NCBI GenBank assembly: GCA_040878395.1
Contig: JBBDMI010000003.1
Location: 109,245 to 173,244 of the forward strand
Direction: 5' to 3'
DNA length: 64,000 bases
Source: Candidatus Dependentiae bacterium
Lineage (GTDB): Bacteria > Babelota > Babeliae > Babelales > Vermiphilaceae
Position numbers and translations under genes: made by a program. Position 1 is the first letter of the stretch. Every line of letters begins with the position of its first letter. Below are positions 40,220 through 49,798 of the stretch, piece by piece. The notes beneath the pieces are model-generated. The model saw only the letters and a list, made by a program, of their open reading frames with translations. It was not told where the DNA came from and searched no databases.

Positions 40220-41600
40220 AGTATGGCCGGTTGCGTGTCATACAGATAATGTTGGTATAGGCTCAACCTTTGTTGCGATTAAAGGAATCAATTGTGATGG
40301 AATTCAATTTGTTGCTGATGCAATCCAAAAGGGCGCAACGCGTATAGTTGTTTATCAAAATGCTCTATTGCCGATAGATATTTTACAAAAAATAAAGCAA
40401 AAAAATATTGTATTAATATATGTTGACGATACTCGTTTGGCATTAGCTCAATTGAGTACGCAAGCCTATAATCATCCGGCGCATAAACTTAATATTGTTG
40501 GCATCACCGGCACAAAAGGCAAAACCACTACTGCGTTTTTAACCCATCATATTTTGCAAGCATCAGGTATAAAAACGGCATTACTCTCAACGGTAGAAAA
40601 CAAGATTGGTGATTTGGTGTTCACTGCGCCATTAACAACTGCTCAGCCGGATTATTTACACATGTTTTTTGATCAATGTGTGCGACAAGGTATAACACAT
40701 CTAGTCATGGAAGTTGCAGCACAAGCATTCAGTTTGCATCGTGTATATGGTGTGCAATTTGATATTGGTCTATTTACTAATTTCGCTCATGAGCATTTAG
40801 AGTTTTATACTTCTATGGATGATTATTTTGCGGCGAAATGTTTATTGTTTCAACAGATGAAACCAAGTGCGCCTGTGATTATTAATGTTGATGATAAGCC
40901 TTTACAAAATATTGTATATGATAATATGGTGCATATGAGTGCAAAAGATATAACGGTTAATTGTGTTGCTCCAGACGTTCAATTTGTTATTGAACTGCAG
41001 GGTGAAAAATATATGGTTCATGCACCATACTTAATAGGTGAGTTTAATCTATATAATGTTTTGAGCGCATTACATAGTGCGTTATTATTGGGAGTGCCAA
41101 TTGAAAAAATTATCTCTGCTATAAAAACATTTAAAGGTGTAAAAGGGCGGATGCAAAAATATCAACTGCCAAATGGTGCAGTTTGCTATATTGATTATGC
41201 GCATACACCCGATTCATATAAGCAGGTCTTGGGTTTATTGCGTAGTTTAACCGATCGGCTTATTGTTGTTTTTGGCTGTGGAGGTTTGCGTGACAAAACA
41301 AAACGTTCATTGATGGGCGCTATTGCAGGATCATTTGCGGACACGGTCATGTTGACTTCAGATAATCCACGGACTGAAGATCCGAATGAGATTGTGCGTG
41401 ATATTAAGCGTGGCATTGCAAAAGAGCATGAGTATAAAGTGATTGTTGTGTTGGATCGAGAAAAAGCAATTGAAAAGGCATATGAACTTTCAACAGCAGA
41501 CACAATTATCGCTTTATTGGGCAAAGGGCCGGACGAATTTCAAATAATTGGAAATGTGAGACATAGGTATAGTGATGAAGAGAATGTGATCGCATTGTAG
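40176..41600 (+). CDS. murE: UDP-MurNAc-L-Ala-D-Glu:meso-diaminopimelate ligase MurE
   Basis: A 474-residue Mur ligase. ATP loop GITGTKGKTTTAFLTHHIL (near 108-126), TTAQPD, EVAAQAFSLHRVYG, FTNFAHEHLEFY, GVKGRMQKY, YIDYAHTPDSY, FGCGGLRDKTKR, and the substrate motif DNPRTEDP (396-403). Known: DNPR marks the meso-diaminopimelate type. Start at 40176 overlaps the AGCS gene; 40203 is an alternative ATG. Overlap implies translational coupling of symporter and ligase. Confidence 0.95.
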   Translation: MQQKIRSEKMLTLPKVWPVACHTDNVGIGSTFVAIKGINCDGIQFVADAIQKGATRIVVYQNALLPIDILQKIKQKNIVLIYVDDTRLALAQLSTQAYNHPAHKLNIVGITGTKGKTTTAFLTHHILQASGIKTALLSTVENKIGDLVFTAPLTTAQPDYLHMFFDQCVRQGITHLVMEVAAQAFSLHRVYGVQFDIGLFTNFAHEHLEFYTSMDDYFAAKCLLFQQMKPSAPVIINVDDKPLQNIVYDNMVHMSAKDITVNCVAPDVQFVIELQGEKYMVHAPYLIGEFNLYNVLSALHSALLLGVPIEKIISAIKTFKGVKGRMQKYQLPNGAVCYIDYAHTPDSYKQVLGLLRSLTDRLIVVFGCGGLRDKTKRSLMGAIAGSFADTVMLTSDNPRTEDPNEIVRDIKRGIAKEHEYKVIVVLDREKAIEKAYELSTADTIIALLGKGPDEFQIIGNVRHRYSDEENVIAL

Positions 41601-41685
41601 TAAGGAGAGTTGGTTTGTTGTATTTATTGATGTGTACATGGCATTATGATCAATACAAATATAAGTGTGTATGAATGGGGGGATG

Positions 41686-41916
41686 ATGAAAAAAGTAATT
41701 ATTGCGATGTATATATCGATTTCTATTTTTGCGAGCGATGAGTCAAAGAAGTCTTTATCTTTTTCTGCTCCGGAAGATTCTCGGCCTGTCCAGGATAGTT
41801 TATTAAAAAATTGCATTGCTCCAACACCTACTAACACCCCAAATCATTCGCCACGTAATTCAATATCTCAAACAGAAGTTAATGTCGCAACGATTTGTGT
41901 GCTGAAAAAAAAATAG
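41686..41916 (+). CDS. Small exported Ser/Pro/Thr-rich protein
   Basis: A 76-residue protein. A G-rich ribosome site (GGGGGG) lies before adjacent ATGs at 41683 and 41686. Signal peptide MKKVIIAMYISISIFA; the mature part is unstructured, rich in Ser, Pro, Asn and Thr (APTPTNTPNHSPRNSIS). No motif. Confidence 0.45.
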   Translation: MKKVIIAMYISISIFASDESKKSLSFSAPEDSRPVQDSLLKNCIAPTPTNTPNHSPRNSISQTEVNVATICVLKKK

Positions 41917-42079
41917 ACGTGTGCTTGTAAAGAAGGATCTATTTTTTATGCAAATTAACAATAAGTTTTGATCACCTTGTCACCAAGTGAAAAATGGTTT
42001 TCATATAGAAAAATTATACCTATGAGTTTTTTAATGATTCTAGGCTTATCTTTTATGCTGGAATATTGACTTTACAAAG

Positions 42080-42109
42080 TTGTCTGTCGCCAGTAATATA
42101 AACTATTAT
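42080..42109 (+). promoter_or_regulatory. Candidate hppA promoter
   Basis: TTGTCT (42080-42085), an 18-base spacer, TATTAT (42104-42109), about 43 bases before the ATG. The rest of gap 41917-42152 is AT-rich with no gene. Confidence 0.45.
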
Positions 42110-42152
42110 CGTGAAATAAATCCGTTTTATTAATTATCTAGTTGGAGTTTTT

Positions 42153-44129
42153 ATGGACATGACCCATTATGTAGCTTTATTTGTTGGAGCTGCAGGTTTA
42201 GGATTGCTCGTTGTAGCAATACTGTTAGCAAAGATTAATGCAATTGCAGTCACTAATGACAAAGCACGGAATATTGCTCAAGCAATTCGTGAAGGCGCAA
42301 TGGCATTCTTACGCGAAGAATATCGCATCATTTTAATTGTTGTTGCATTAGTAGCAATCGTTTTGGGTGTTTTCATGTCTCCAAAAGCAGCGGCTGTTTT
42401 TGTGGTTGGTGCATTATTTTCTATGACGGCCGGCTTTATCGGTATGCGTGCAGCAACTGATGCAAACGTTCGCACCACTATGGCTGCAAAAGAAGAGGGC
42501 GAACATGCTGCTTTTCTTGTTTCTTTCTTTGGTGGCGGTGTTATGGGATTTGCTGTTGCGAGTTTCGGGCTTTTTGGTTTGGGCACATTGCTCTATCTCT
42601 TTTCTCATGAAGTTGACTTTGTTAATTACATTACCTGTTTTAGTTTGGGTGCAAGTTTAGTTGCCTTTTTTGCTCGTGTTGGCGGTGGTATTTATACCAA
42701 GTCTGCTGATGTTGGTGCTGATTTAGTTGGAAAAGTTGAAGCGGGTATTCCTGAAGATGATCCAAGAAATCCAGCAGTAATTGCTGATAACGTTGGTGAT
42801 TGCGTAGGTGATACTGCAGGTATGGGTGCAGATATTTATGAGTCATATGTTGGCGCAATGGTTTCATCAACTATTTTGGCAATAAATGCATACGGTATGG
42901 ATTTGCCTTATGTTACTTTGCCCTTGATGTTATCTGCAATCGGTTTGGCAAGTTCAGTTGTCGGTTTATTTTCTAACTTGATTTTCAAAGCAGAACCATC
43001 TGCAATGTTGCATAATGCAACCTATATTTCTATCGGCTTGTTTTTAGCTGTTTCAGGTTTCTATATTAATTTTACCGGCTTGGGTATGCATTTCTTTGGT
43101 TCAATTGTTTTAGGTTGTATTGCAGGAATTGCAATCGGTTTAATCACTGAGTATTACACTGCAGGTAAACCGGTACGTGATATTGCTGAAAGTTCACAAT
43201 CAGGTGCTGCAACAAATATTATCACCGGTCTTTCTGTTGGTATGGAGTCAACCGTTATTCCTGTTGTATTGTTAGCATTAACTATATTATTAGCATTTCA
43301 ATTTGGTGGTGGCCTGTTTGGTGTTTCATTGGCTGCAGTTGCAATGTTGGCAACAGTTGGTATTTCTATGACAGTTGATGCTTATGGCCCAATTGCAGAT
43401 AATGCCGGCGGTATTGCAGAAATGTCAGGATTTGGTCAATCAGTGCGTAACATTACCGATAAACTGGACGCAATTGGAAATACAACTGCTGCAATGGGTA
43501 AAGGCTTTGCAATTGGTTCGGCATTATTAACTGCACTTGCAATGTTCTCAGCATATGCAGAAGAAGCTCATATTGCTGTATTGAATATTTTAGATCCATT
43601 TGTATTGGTTGGTGTTTTTATTGGTGGAGCGATGCCATTCTTAGTTTCTGCGCTTACCATGCGTTCAGTGAGTGATGCAGCATTAAAAATGGTAATGGAA
43701 GTTCGTCGTCAATTTAAAGAAATTCCAGGAATCATGGAAGGCACAGGCCAACCTGATTATCGTCGTTGTGTTGAAATCAGTACAAAAGCATCACTTAGAG
43801 AAATGGTATTGCCGGGTATGCTGACTGTGTTTACACCAATTTTAATGAAATACACTTTAGGTGTTGAAGCTTTAGGTGGTTTCTTGGTTGGTGCAACTGT
43901 ATGTGGTGTGCTACTTGCTCTTATGATGGCAAATGGTGGCGGTGCATGGGATAATGCAAAAAAATATATCGAAGCCGGTGCTTTAGGTGGTAAAGGTTCA
44001 GATGCACACAAAGCTGCAGTTGTTGGTGATACTGTTGGTGATCCGTTCAAAGATACATCAGGTCCTGCATTGAACATCTTAATTAAATTGATGTCAGTTG
44101 TTTCATTGTTACTTGTATTGATGAAATAA
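42153..44129 (+). CDS. hppA: Membrane-bound, probably K+-dependent ion-translocating pyrophosphatase
   Basis: A 658-residue protein with about 16 apolar helices. Catalytic loops: [53 protein letters not shown] and the last [12 protein letters not shown] with [28 protein letters not shown] has Ala where K+-independent H+-PPases have Lys, which by family rule indicates a K+-dependent enzyme. Na+ versus H+ pumping cannot be decided here. It would recycle pyrophosphate energy. TTGGAGT precedes the ATG. Confidence 0.95.
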   Translation: MDMTHYVALFVGAAGLGLLVVAILLAKINAIAVTNDKARNIAQAIREGAMAFLREEYRIILIVVALVAIVLGVFMSPKAAAVFVVGALFSMTAGFIGMRAATDANVRTTMAAKEEGEHAAFLVSFFGGGVMGFAVASFGLFGLGTLLYLFSHEVDFVNYITCFSLGASLVAFFARVGGGIYTKSADVGADLVGKVEAGIPEDDPRNPAVIADNVGDCVGDTAGMGADIYESYVGAMVSSTILAINAYGMDLPYVTLPLMLSAIGLASSVVGLFSNLIFKAEPSAMLHNATYISIGLFLAVSGFYINFTGLGMHFFGSIVLGCIAGIAIGLITEYYTAGKPVRDIAESSQSGAATNIITGLSVGMESTVIPVVLLALTILLAFQFGGGLFGVSLAAVAMLATVGISMTVDAYGPIADNAGGIAEMSGFGQSVRNITDKLDAIGNTTAAMGKGFAIGSALLTALAMFSAYAEEAHIAVLNILDPFVLVGVFIGGAMPFLVSALTMRSVSDAALKMVMEVRRQFKEIPGIMEGTGQPDYRRCVEISTKASLREMVLPGMLTVFTPILMKYTLGVEALGGFLVGATVCGVLLALMMANGGGAWDNAKKYIEAGALGGKGSDAHKAAVVGDTVGDPFKDTSGPALNILIKLMSVVSLLLVLMK

Positions 44130-44150
44130 ATCGAATTAAAAAAACAATAA

Positions 44151-44187
44151 TAAAAAGCCTCGACTGTAAAGTGTCGGGGTTTTTTAT
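44151..44187 (+). terminator. Terminator of hppA
   Basis: AAAAAGCCTCGAC with GTCGGGGTTTTTT (one mismatch/wobble) and a short loop. Confidence 0.75.
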
Positions 44188-44265
44188 TATTTAAAACTAT
44201 ATAATTATAGTACATTAAGTTGAAGTAATAGTTTTATAAAAATATATTAATTAAAGTTGCGATCT

Positions 44266-45537
44266 ATGATTTCTATCTTCAAGTATTATTCAAAATGTTT
44301 TGCATTATTATTTTTATGCTTAATGCACACGTTTGCTTTTTCGGCAGATCCATTGGCTGAGGCAACTTCTTTGGTTGCAAAGTTGTCACTAGAAACACCG
44401 GAAGATTTTATGCGGCATTTGCGCGCATGTGAAGCGGGCAGTGGTCATGATTACGTAACGAAATTTGATTATAAAGAAAGTATGGGTGATCATGACAGAT
44501 TTCGTGAATTAGTGCCGAAATATTTTGATTATTTTTGTACTTTAGCATCAAGTATTAAGTTGAGTGATGAGCAAAAATTGCAAGCTCCTCTTGTGATGGT
44601 GCCTTATTTTATGTGTTTGAAAAATGGTTCACAAGAAAATAAGGATAAAGTTGTTCAAGAAGTGACTAAGAAAATTAATTATCATAATTATACGGTTGGC
44701 CGATTATTATTAGCTGCTCTTTGCTATACAGGTGCAAATATGAATGATAAGGGTTTTCTTTGTCTACCGGCTAGCTGGGCTTTATTGTGGAGTGATTATT
44801 CTTTGCTTGAAAAGCTGTTGTGTGTAGGTGTTGATCCTAACTGTAACCGTATCTGTTTGGCGAGAGTCGAAACGGTACAGATGGCAGATCTTCTGCTCAA
44901 ATACGGAGCTGATATTTATCAGCAACATCAAAAGGAAGATTTGATTGATTATTTGTGTAGTTATCTAGGTCGTGATGCAGATCCGCGTCTTATAGCATTA
45001 TATTTGAACTATATTCCTTTGGATGAAACAAATGGATTTGGAAAAAAATGGTTTAATTCGCTTGCGCGATCTTCAAAAGATTTATCCAAAGACTTGATTA
45101 TTAGAATCAAGTCCTTGTTGCCTTTTGGTTGCCACTATGATGAACAGGAAATAGAAAATATAATTAATAAAGATTTTTTGTTAGATGATGGAAAAAAAGA
45201 AACATTTAAAAAGATATTTCATGATGCTTTCGATCAGGATAAAAAGAAGAAACAAAATCTTGTCCGAGGATTACACAATCGGCAAATAACCGGTCGGCGC
45301 ATGCATTCAGCTAAAGTTAATATGCATTCAGTGCGTGAGCGAGCAATGATATTCCATGATGAACTGAGGCAAGAAGTTGAAGAGCCAGAGTCTTTGTGGG
45401 GAATAATAGTCCGTTGTTGGCGTATTGTAGCAGAAGGACCTGAAGCTGTAGCTGCAAGGGAAGAGCGAATACGAGCATCTGCATGGCAGGTAGCGTTAAT
45501 TGATGGAGATGATTCCATGTTAGATGAACTTTTGTAA
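44266..45537 (+). CDS. Large exported protein, ankyrin-like middle region
   Basis: A 423-residue protein; ATG at 44266 chosen over an upstream TTG. Signal peptide about 1-27 (FALLFLCLMHTFAFSA). The mid region has helical repeats of degraded ankyrin type (WALLWSDYSLLEKLLCVGVDPNCN; VQMADLLLKYGADIY), then a basic segment (RGLHNRQITGRRMHSAKVNMHS) and an amphipathic C-terminus. Function unknown; candidate secreted effector by architecture only. Confidence 0.6.
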   Translation: MISIFKYYSKCFALLFLCLMHTFAFSADPLAEATSLVAKLSLETPEDFMRHLRACEAGSGHDYVTKFDYKESMGDHDRFRELVPKYFDYFCTLASSIKLSDEQKLQAPLVMVPYFMCLKNGSQENKDKVVQEVTKKINYHNYTVGRLLLAALCYTGANMNDKGFLCLPASWALLWSDYSLLEKLLCVGVDPNCNRICLARVETVQMADLLLKYGADIYQQHQKEDLIDYLCSYLGRDADPRLIALYLNYIPLDETNGFGKKWFNSLARSSKDLSKDLIIRIKSLLPFGCHYDEQEIENIINKDFLLDDGKKETFKKIFHDAFDQDKKKKQNLVRGLHNRQITGRRMHSAKVNMHSVRERAMIFHDELRQEVEEPESLWGIIVRCWRIVAEGPEAVAAREERIRASAWQVALIDGDDSMLDELL

Positions 45538-45665
45538 GAAATAAATCATAAATAGCTTTTCTTATTCTAAATAGAAAATATATTGATTTATAAATTAAAT
45601 AAATGATACTCTGAATCTGAAGATCTAAAAAAATGTGAGGGATGTAGGTTAATCGAGGAAGAGTA

Positions 45666-46937
45666 ATGTTCAGGGGGGTTATACTTTTATTTAATCAATG
45701 TTTTGAATTGGCAAAGATATTTTTTATTATATCTATTGTCTGCTTTGCTCCGCAAATTTTGTTTCGGGAGCATAAAAAACCTGCGCCAACTCTATTGGGG
45801 AAATCAACTAATGGTGCATTCAAATTAGGCATTGAAAACGTTACCGCTGAATATATATCTCAAATCTGCGCCGGTAGGGCACCTCGTATTGGATTAATAA
45901 CGCAATATGGTTCACATGATAAAGCTGAAAATATAGTATTGCTCAAGAGCAAAGGTATTGAGGTTGCTCAGATTTTTTATCCTACATATGATTATTTTTC
46001 TAATGATATTATAGATGTCGGTCTAAAGAGTTTAAATAGTTCTATCCCTTCATGTGTGATAAAAAAAGATGGTTTTAATGACGAATTAAAGGATATCAGT
46101 CTGTTGCTTATTGATTTGCAAAACATAGGTTTGGGATGTGTGTCTTCAATATCATTGTTGTTTCAAGGGCTTTCTGCTGCTGCAAAAGATAAAATTCCGG
46201 TTGTCGTTTTAGATAGACCTAATATTTTGGGTAATAAGATTGAAGGCTCCTTGCTAAGTAATGCCGGCCTTAATGCACAAGTTCCTTTGCGTTATGGGAT
46301 GACCGTTGCAGAGTTAGCGCATTATTATAATATGCATATTCTGCATAAAGAGGCTCAGTTGCATATCGTGCCGATGCATAATTATGATAGGCTTGCTGTC
46401 AGGCAGGAAATAGATGTAAATGTGTTACCTAAAATAAATAATATAACGACTGCTTGGGGTTTTAGTGTGTGTGGTATTCTTGCACAAGTAAAACCGTTTG
46501 ATGTTGGTCTTGATACTGATAATCCATATCGATGTATTGCATTGCCTAAGTCGGTCATCTTTCCTGAACAGAAATGGTATCAGTTACAAGTTGTGCTTCG
46601 TGATGTTGGTATCGATAGTTCTATATGTCGCTATTACAGTAAAAAGAAAAAAGAGTCATGTCGTGGTTTGCGCTTGTATATTGAAGATATGAATACAGTT
46701 GATAGTTTTCAACTTTTATTGACTACTTTAGAGTTTTTCAAGCGTTCAGGAGTGATTTTACATTTTACGGATGATTTTGATCAGGCTGTGGGTAGTACTC
46801 TTGTGCGTAAATACATACAAGGAAAAATACCAAGACATGTATTGGCGCAGAGCGTCAATCAAGGATTAGAAAATTTTTATCGTAAAGCATTTGGTGCATT
46901 TATGTATCATCCATTGCCTCAAGTCGTTTTAGTATGA
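45666..46937 (+). CDS. NamZ/DUF1343-like protein, degenerate first copy
   Basis: A 423-residue protein with AGGAAGAG before the ATG, an N-terminal membrane helix (about 16-33) and a DUF1343 domain paralogous to the next gene. Kept motifs: FKLGIENV, LDRPNILGN, VPLRYGMTVAELAHYYN, KPFDVGLDTDNPY. Altered: PEHG is PTYD (106-109) and DMQDVGMRHYTYISTL is DLQNIGLGCVSSISLL. DUF1343 enzymes are exo-beta-N-acetylmuramidases whose active site includes the PEHG Glu and His, so this copy is probably inactive, perhaps a regulatory or binding partner. Stop overlaps an ATG of the next frame. Confidence 0.75.
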   Translation: MFRGVILLFNQCFELAKIFFIISIVCFAPQILFREHKKPAPTLLGKSTNGAFKLGIENVTAEYISQICAGRAPRIGLITQYGSHDKAENIVLLKSKGIEVAQIFYPTYDYFSNDIIDVGLKSLNSSIPSCVIKKDGFNDELKDISLLLIDLQNIGLGCVSSISLLFQGLSAAAKDKIPVVVLDRPNILGNKIEGSLLSNAGLNAQVPLRYGMTVAELAHYYNMHILHKEAQLHIVPMHNYDRLAVRQEIDVNVLPKINNITTAWGFSVCGILAQVKPFDVGLDTDNPYRCIALPKSVIFPEQKWYQLQVVLRDVGIDSSICRYYSKKKKESCRGLRLYIEDMNTVDSFQLLLTTLEFFKRSGVILHFTDDFDQAVGSTLVRKYIQGKIPRHVLAQSVNQGLENFYRKAFGAFMYHPLPQVVLV

Positions 46938-46948
46938 GGTTTTTTGAT

Positions 46949-48181
46949 ATGAAAAATATTTTTATTTTTTTATTTCCATTAAATATCTTTGCCTTTAGAT
47001 TAGGTATAGAGAATATGTCATCCGATTTTATTCGCCAATTGGGTCAATCACCTGTTGGGATTGTTACCAATCAAACGGGAGTTGATCAACGGGGTAAACG
47101 TACCATTGATATATTGTTAGAAAAAAAACTTAATATAAAAGCGGTTTTTGTTCCGGAGCATGGGCTTGATGGAACTATAAAGGCAGCATGCACCGTTGAA
47201 AATGGTATTGACAAAAAAACCGGTTTGCCGGTGACAAGCTTGTATAAACATGGGTCAGGTTATATTCCCTCTAATGTTTTTAGTGAGATAGATGCAGTTA
47301 TATTTGATATGCAAGATGTGGGTATGCGTCATTATACTTATATATCAACTCTGTATACGGTAATGGAAGCGGCCGCTCGGGATAAAAAAAGGATTATAGT
47401 ATGTGATAGGCCAAATCCATTAGGCAATGTTATGGAGGGGCCAATATGTGATGCAGCGCTTTGCTCGTTTATTGGTATTGCGCAAATTCCACTACGGCAT
47501 GGCATGACAATTGGTGAGTTAGCACAACTGTTTAACAATAAATGCTTAAAACAAAAAGTTGATTTGCATGTATTGCCGCTTGCAGATTATCAGCGTGATA
47601 TAAAGTTGCAAACATTACAAGCGCATCTTTCTCCTAATATTAAAACATTGTCATCAGTGCATGGTTATAGTTTTCTGGGTTTATTAGGGGAAATAAAGCC
47701 ATTTGATGTAGGTGTTGGTACACCGTCGGCATTTCAAGTTATTACATTGCCTGAAGAGCATACAGTTTCTTTACGTGCATGGGAAAATCTTCAAAAAGAA
47801 TTGCAAGAGTTTGGCATTTATTCAAAGCGTTATAGTTATTATCACAAACAAAAAAACAGATCGTTTGCCGGTATAGCATTACAGTTTAAAGATATTAATG
47901 TTGTTTTCGGTTTTAAAGCATTGTTATCGGTTTTATCTTGGACAAAAAAAGAAAATATTCCGGTTAATTTTTCGCCATATTTTGATAAAGCGATTGGCAC
48001 CAAGGAGGTGCGCGTGTGGTATAAAAGCGATCAAATGCAAGATGTATTGGCAAAAAAAATAACAAAAGAGTTGCATGAATTTTTGCGTGTAAATGAAGAT
48101 GTTTTGCTCTATCAGTCGGTTCCTAAGGTGGTCAAACGAGATGTTTTAGATGCTTTTCTTTTGCCTTATTGTGTACTATGA
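46949..48181 (+). CDS. namZ: Exported exo-beta-N-acetylmuramidase NamZ (DUF1343)
   Basis: A 410-residue protein. GAGG within the preceding stop region is 9 bases before the ATG at 46949, where the signal peptide starts (MKNIFIFLFPLNIFA). An ATG at 46934 is also in frame. All family motifs are present: VFVPEHGLDG (Glu70-His71), SLYKHGSGY, DMQDVGMRHYTYISTL, DRPNPLGN, PLRHGMTIGELA. NamZ removes terminal MurNAc from peptidoglycan fragments. In the periplasm it could serve wall recycling; for a host-associated cell it might also digest muropeptides of other bacteria. Confidence 0.85.
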   Translation: MKNIFIFLFPLNIFAFRLGIENMSSDFIRQLGQSPVGIVTNQTGVDQRGKRTIDILLEKKLNIKAVFVPEHGLDGTIKAACTVENGIDKKTGLPVTSLYKHGSGYIPSNVFSEIDAVIFDMQDVGMRHYTYISTLYTVMEAAARDKKRIIVCDRPNPLGNVMEGPICDAALCSFIGIAQIPLRHGMTIGELAQLFNNKCLKQKVDLHVLPLADYQRDIKLQTLQAHLSPNIKTLSSVHGYSFLGLLGEIKPFDVGVGTPSAFQVITLPEEHTVSLRAWENLQKELQEFGIYSKRYSYYHKQKNRSFAGIALQFKDINVVFGFKALLSVLSWTKKENIPVNFSPYFDKAIGTKEVRVWYKSDQMQDVLAKKITKELHEFLRVNEDVLLYQSVPKVVKRDVLDAFLLPYCVL

Positions 48182-48185
48182 CTTA

Positions 48186-48506
48186 TTAATCGGTTACAAA
48201 ACGGAATGTAAGTTTGCCATGTGTTTTGTTGGTTTTTGCTGAAACATATGCGACTTTTTTTATCATATCATTAAAACGCACAATCCATTGATCAAGCTGT
48301 GTGTCAGATGACAAAGAAGGTGTATATAAATCTAGCATGCAGTCCATAATATATTGCCAAACTTCTTCATTAACATCATGGTCTTTAGATACTTCAAAAA
48401 TAATCTGAACTTTAGATGGATTTTTTTGTCGGATATCTTCTTTTCTATTTTGTGATGCAAATAAACTGCAAGTAAATAATGATAGGCATAATAGTGTATA
48501 TTTCAT
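48186..48506 (-). CDS. Small exported protein of unknown function
   Basis: A 106-residue protein with a signal peptide (MKYTLLCLSLFTCSLFA). The mature part is a small alpha/beta chain (VQIIFEVSKDHDVNEEVWQYIMDCML; GKLTFRFVTD). Convergent with namZ, with only a few bases between stops. AAGGAATG precedes it. No known motif. Confidence 0.5.
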   Translation of the reverse strand: MKYTLLCLSLFTCSLFASQNRKEDIRQKNPSKVQIIFEVSKDHDVNEEVWQYIMDCMLDLYTPSLSSDTQLDQWIVRFNDMIKKVAYVSAKTNKTHGKLTFRFVTD

Positions 48507-48591
48507 GTTTCATTCCTTTTTTTATTATACAGTGAACATATAATTGTGCACTATAACAAAAAAAATATGATAGTAAAAATAAATATAAATA

Positions 48592-49344
48592 TTACTGTTG
48601 TGTTTTTGTATAATAGTTCTGAACTTGTGGCCAGTTAATAACATTCCACCAAGCAGAAATGTAATCACCACGTTTATTTTGATATTTCAAATAATATGCA
48701 TGTTCCCATACATCAAGGCCTAAGATAGGGATTAATGTTGGTGATAGCGGTGAGTCTTGATTGTGTGTTGCAATAACTGACAAGTTTCCTTTTTTATCGG
48801 CGACAAGCCATGCCCATCCGCTGCCAAAAACAGTTTGTGCTTTTTTATTGAACTCTTCTTTGAACTTTTCAAATGAGCCGAATGTTTTATTGATTTCTTG
48901 AGCCAATTTCCCTGACGGCATTTTTTGCGCATTAGGTTGCATCATTGTCCAGAATAGGCTGTGATTGAAATGTCCACCGCCTTGATTGCGTACTGCTGCG
49001 CGTACATTTTCAGGTAATGCACTTAAATTACTGAGTAACTCAAAAAGTGTTTTGCTGTGAAGGTTTTTATGCGGCTTAACTGCTGTATTTAAATTATTCA
49101 CATAGGCTTGGTGGTGTTTATTGTGATGAATCTGCATTGTTTCTTTGTCGATGTATGGTTCAAGCGCATCAAAGGCATAAGGTAATTTAGGTAAGGTAAA
49201 TGGATATGTTGCTTGATAAATGGGCGCAATAGTTTCCGTGCTATTTAGTTGTTTAGTTTTCATTTGTTGTGGACATTGTGTGCATGGACTTTCTGCAAGA
49301 CAAAGTGAAGTGAGTAAGCAAAATAGGCTTAACAATTTGTTCAT
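48592..49344 (-). CDS. sod: Exported Mn-type superoxide dismutase
   Basis: A 250-residue protein. The start at 49344 is set by AAGGAA upstream and the signal peptide ([17 protein letters not shown]); the open frame further up is not coding. Metal ligands: [14 protein letters not shown] (His), [11 protein letters not shown] (His), [12 protein letters not shown] (Asp, His). Gly in NQGGGHFNH and Gln in THNQDSPL are the Mn-type signature positions. A Cys-rich segment (SPCTQCPQQ) after the signal is unusual. It would remove periplasmic superoxide, useful inside phagocytic hosts. Confidence 0.92.
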   Translation of the reverse strand: MNKLLSLFCLLTSLCLAESPCTQCPQQMKTKQLNSTETIAPIYQATYPFTLPKLPYAFDALEPYIDKETMQIHHNKHHQAYVNNLNTAVKPHKNLHSKTLFELLSNLSALPENVRAAVRNQGGGHFNHSLFWTMMQPNAQKMPSGKLAQEINKTFGSFEKFKEEFNKKAQTVFGSGWAWLVADKKGNLSVIATHNQDSPLSPTLIPILGLDVWEHAYYLKYQNKRGDYISAWWNVINWPQVQNYYTKTQQ

Positions 49345-49390
49345 AGAGGGTTCCTTTTTTTTGGGTAGTCTTTTGTTAAGCCTAGCAAAA

Positions 49391-49798
49391 TTATTGAGAT
49401 TTTGAATCAAAATGTTCGTGAATATCTTTTTCAAACGATTGTGCAAAATCTCTTTTGCGTGGAATCTCTTTTTTTTGTCCATTTTTTACGAAAAATAGTT
49501 TTGGCACACCGTTGACTTTCCATTTTGGGTAAATAGTTTGGTTTCCTTTTGTATCGGTGTTTATTCCCAAAAAGATGATTTTATCTTTGCGATCTTTGTT
49601 TGCTTTATCAGATATTTTTTTGTAGTCGGATTCGATTGCTCTGCAATGAGGGCATCCGGGGCGATAGAATTTGATGACTACATGTGGATGTTTTAGTTTG
49701 TTATCGAGATCTTGTTGTCCGTCAATTTCAATAACCTTTGCTTGTGTTACTGAAGACATGAGCGAAAGTAATGAAATTATGTATAGTTTTTTTATCAT
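49391..49798 (-). CDS. Exported thioredoxin-fold protein, CPHC active site
   Basis: A 135-residue protein, GGAAG before the ATG at 49798, signal peptide (1-20). Thioredoxin fold with [20 protein letters not shown] (CPHC, the dipeptide of DsbA) and the cis-Pro loop [13 protein letters not shown]. No DsbA helical insertion, so it is a minimal periplasmic thioredoxin. It lies next to sod in the same direction. Possible oxidase or reductase; not decidable from sequence. Confidence 0.85.
   Translation of the reverse strand: MIKKLYIISLLSLMSSVTQAKVIEIDGQQDLDNKLKHPHVVIKFYRPGCPHCRAIESDYKKISDKANKDRKDKIIFLGINTDTKGNQTIYPKWKVNGVPKLFFVKNGQKKEIPRKRDFAQSFEKDIHEHFDSKSQ

Noticed and set aside
49345..49482. 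N-terminal extension of the SOD gene
   Set aside because: The extra 46 codons are Lys/Asn-rich, bury the signal peptide inside the protein and include the real ribosome site.
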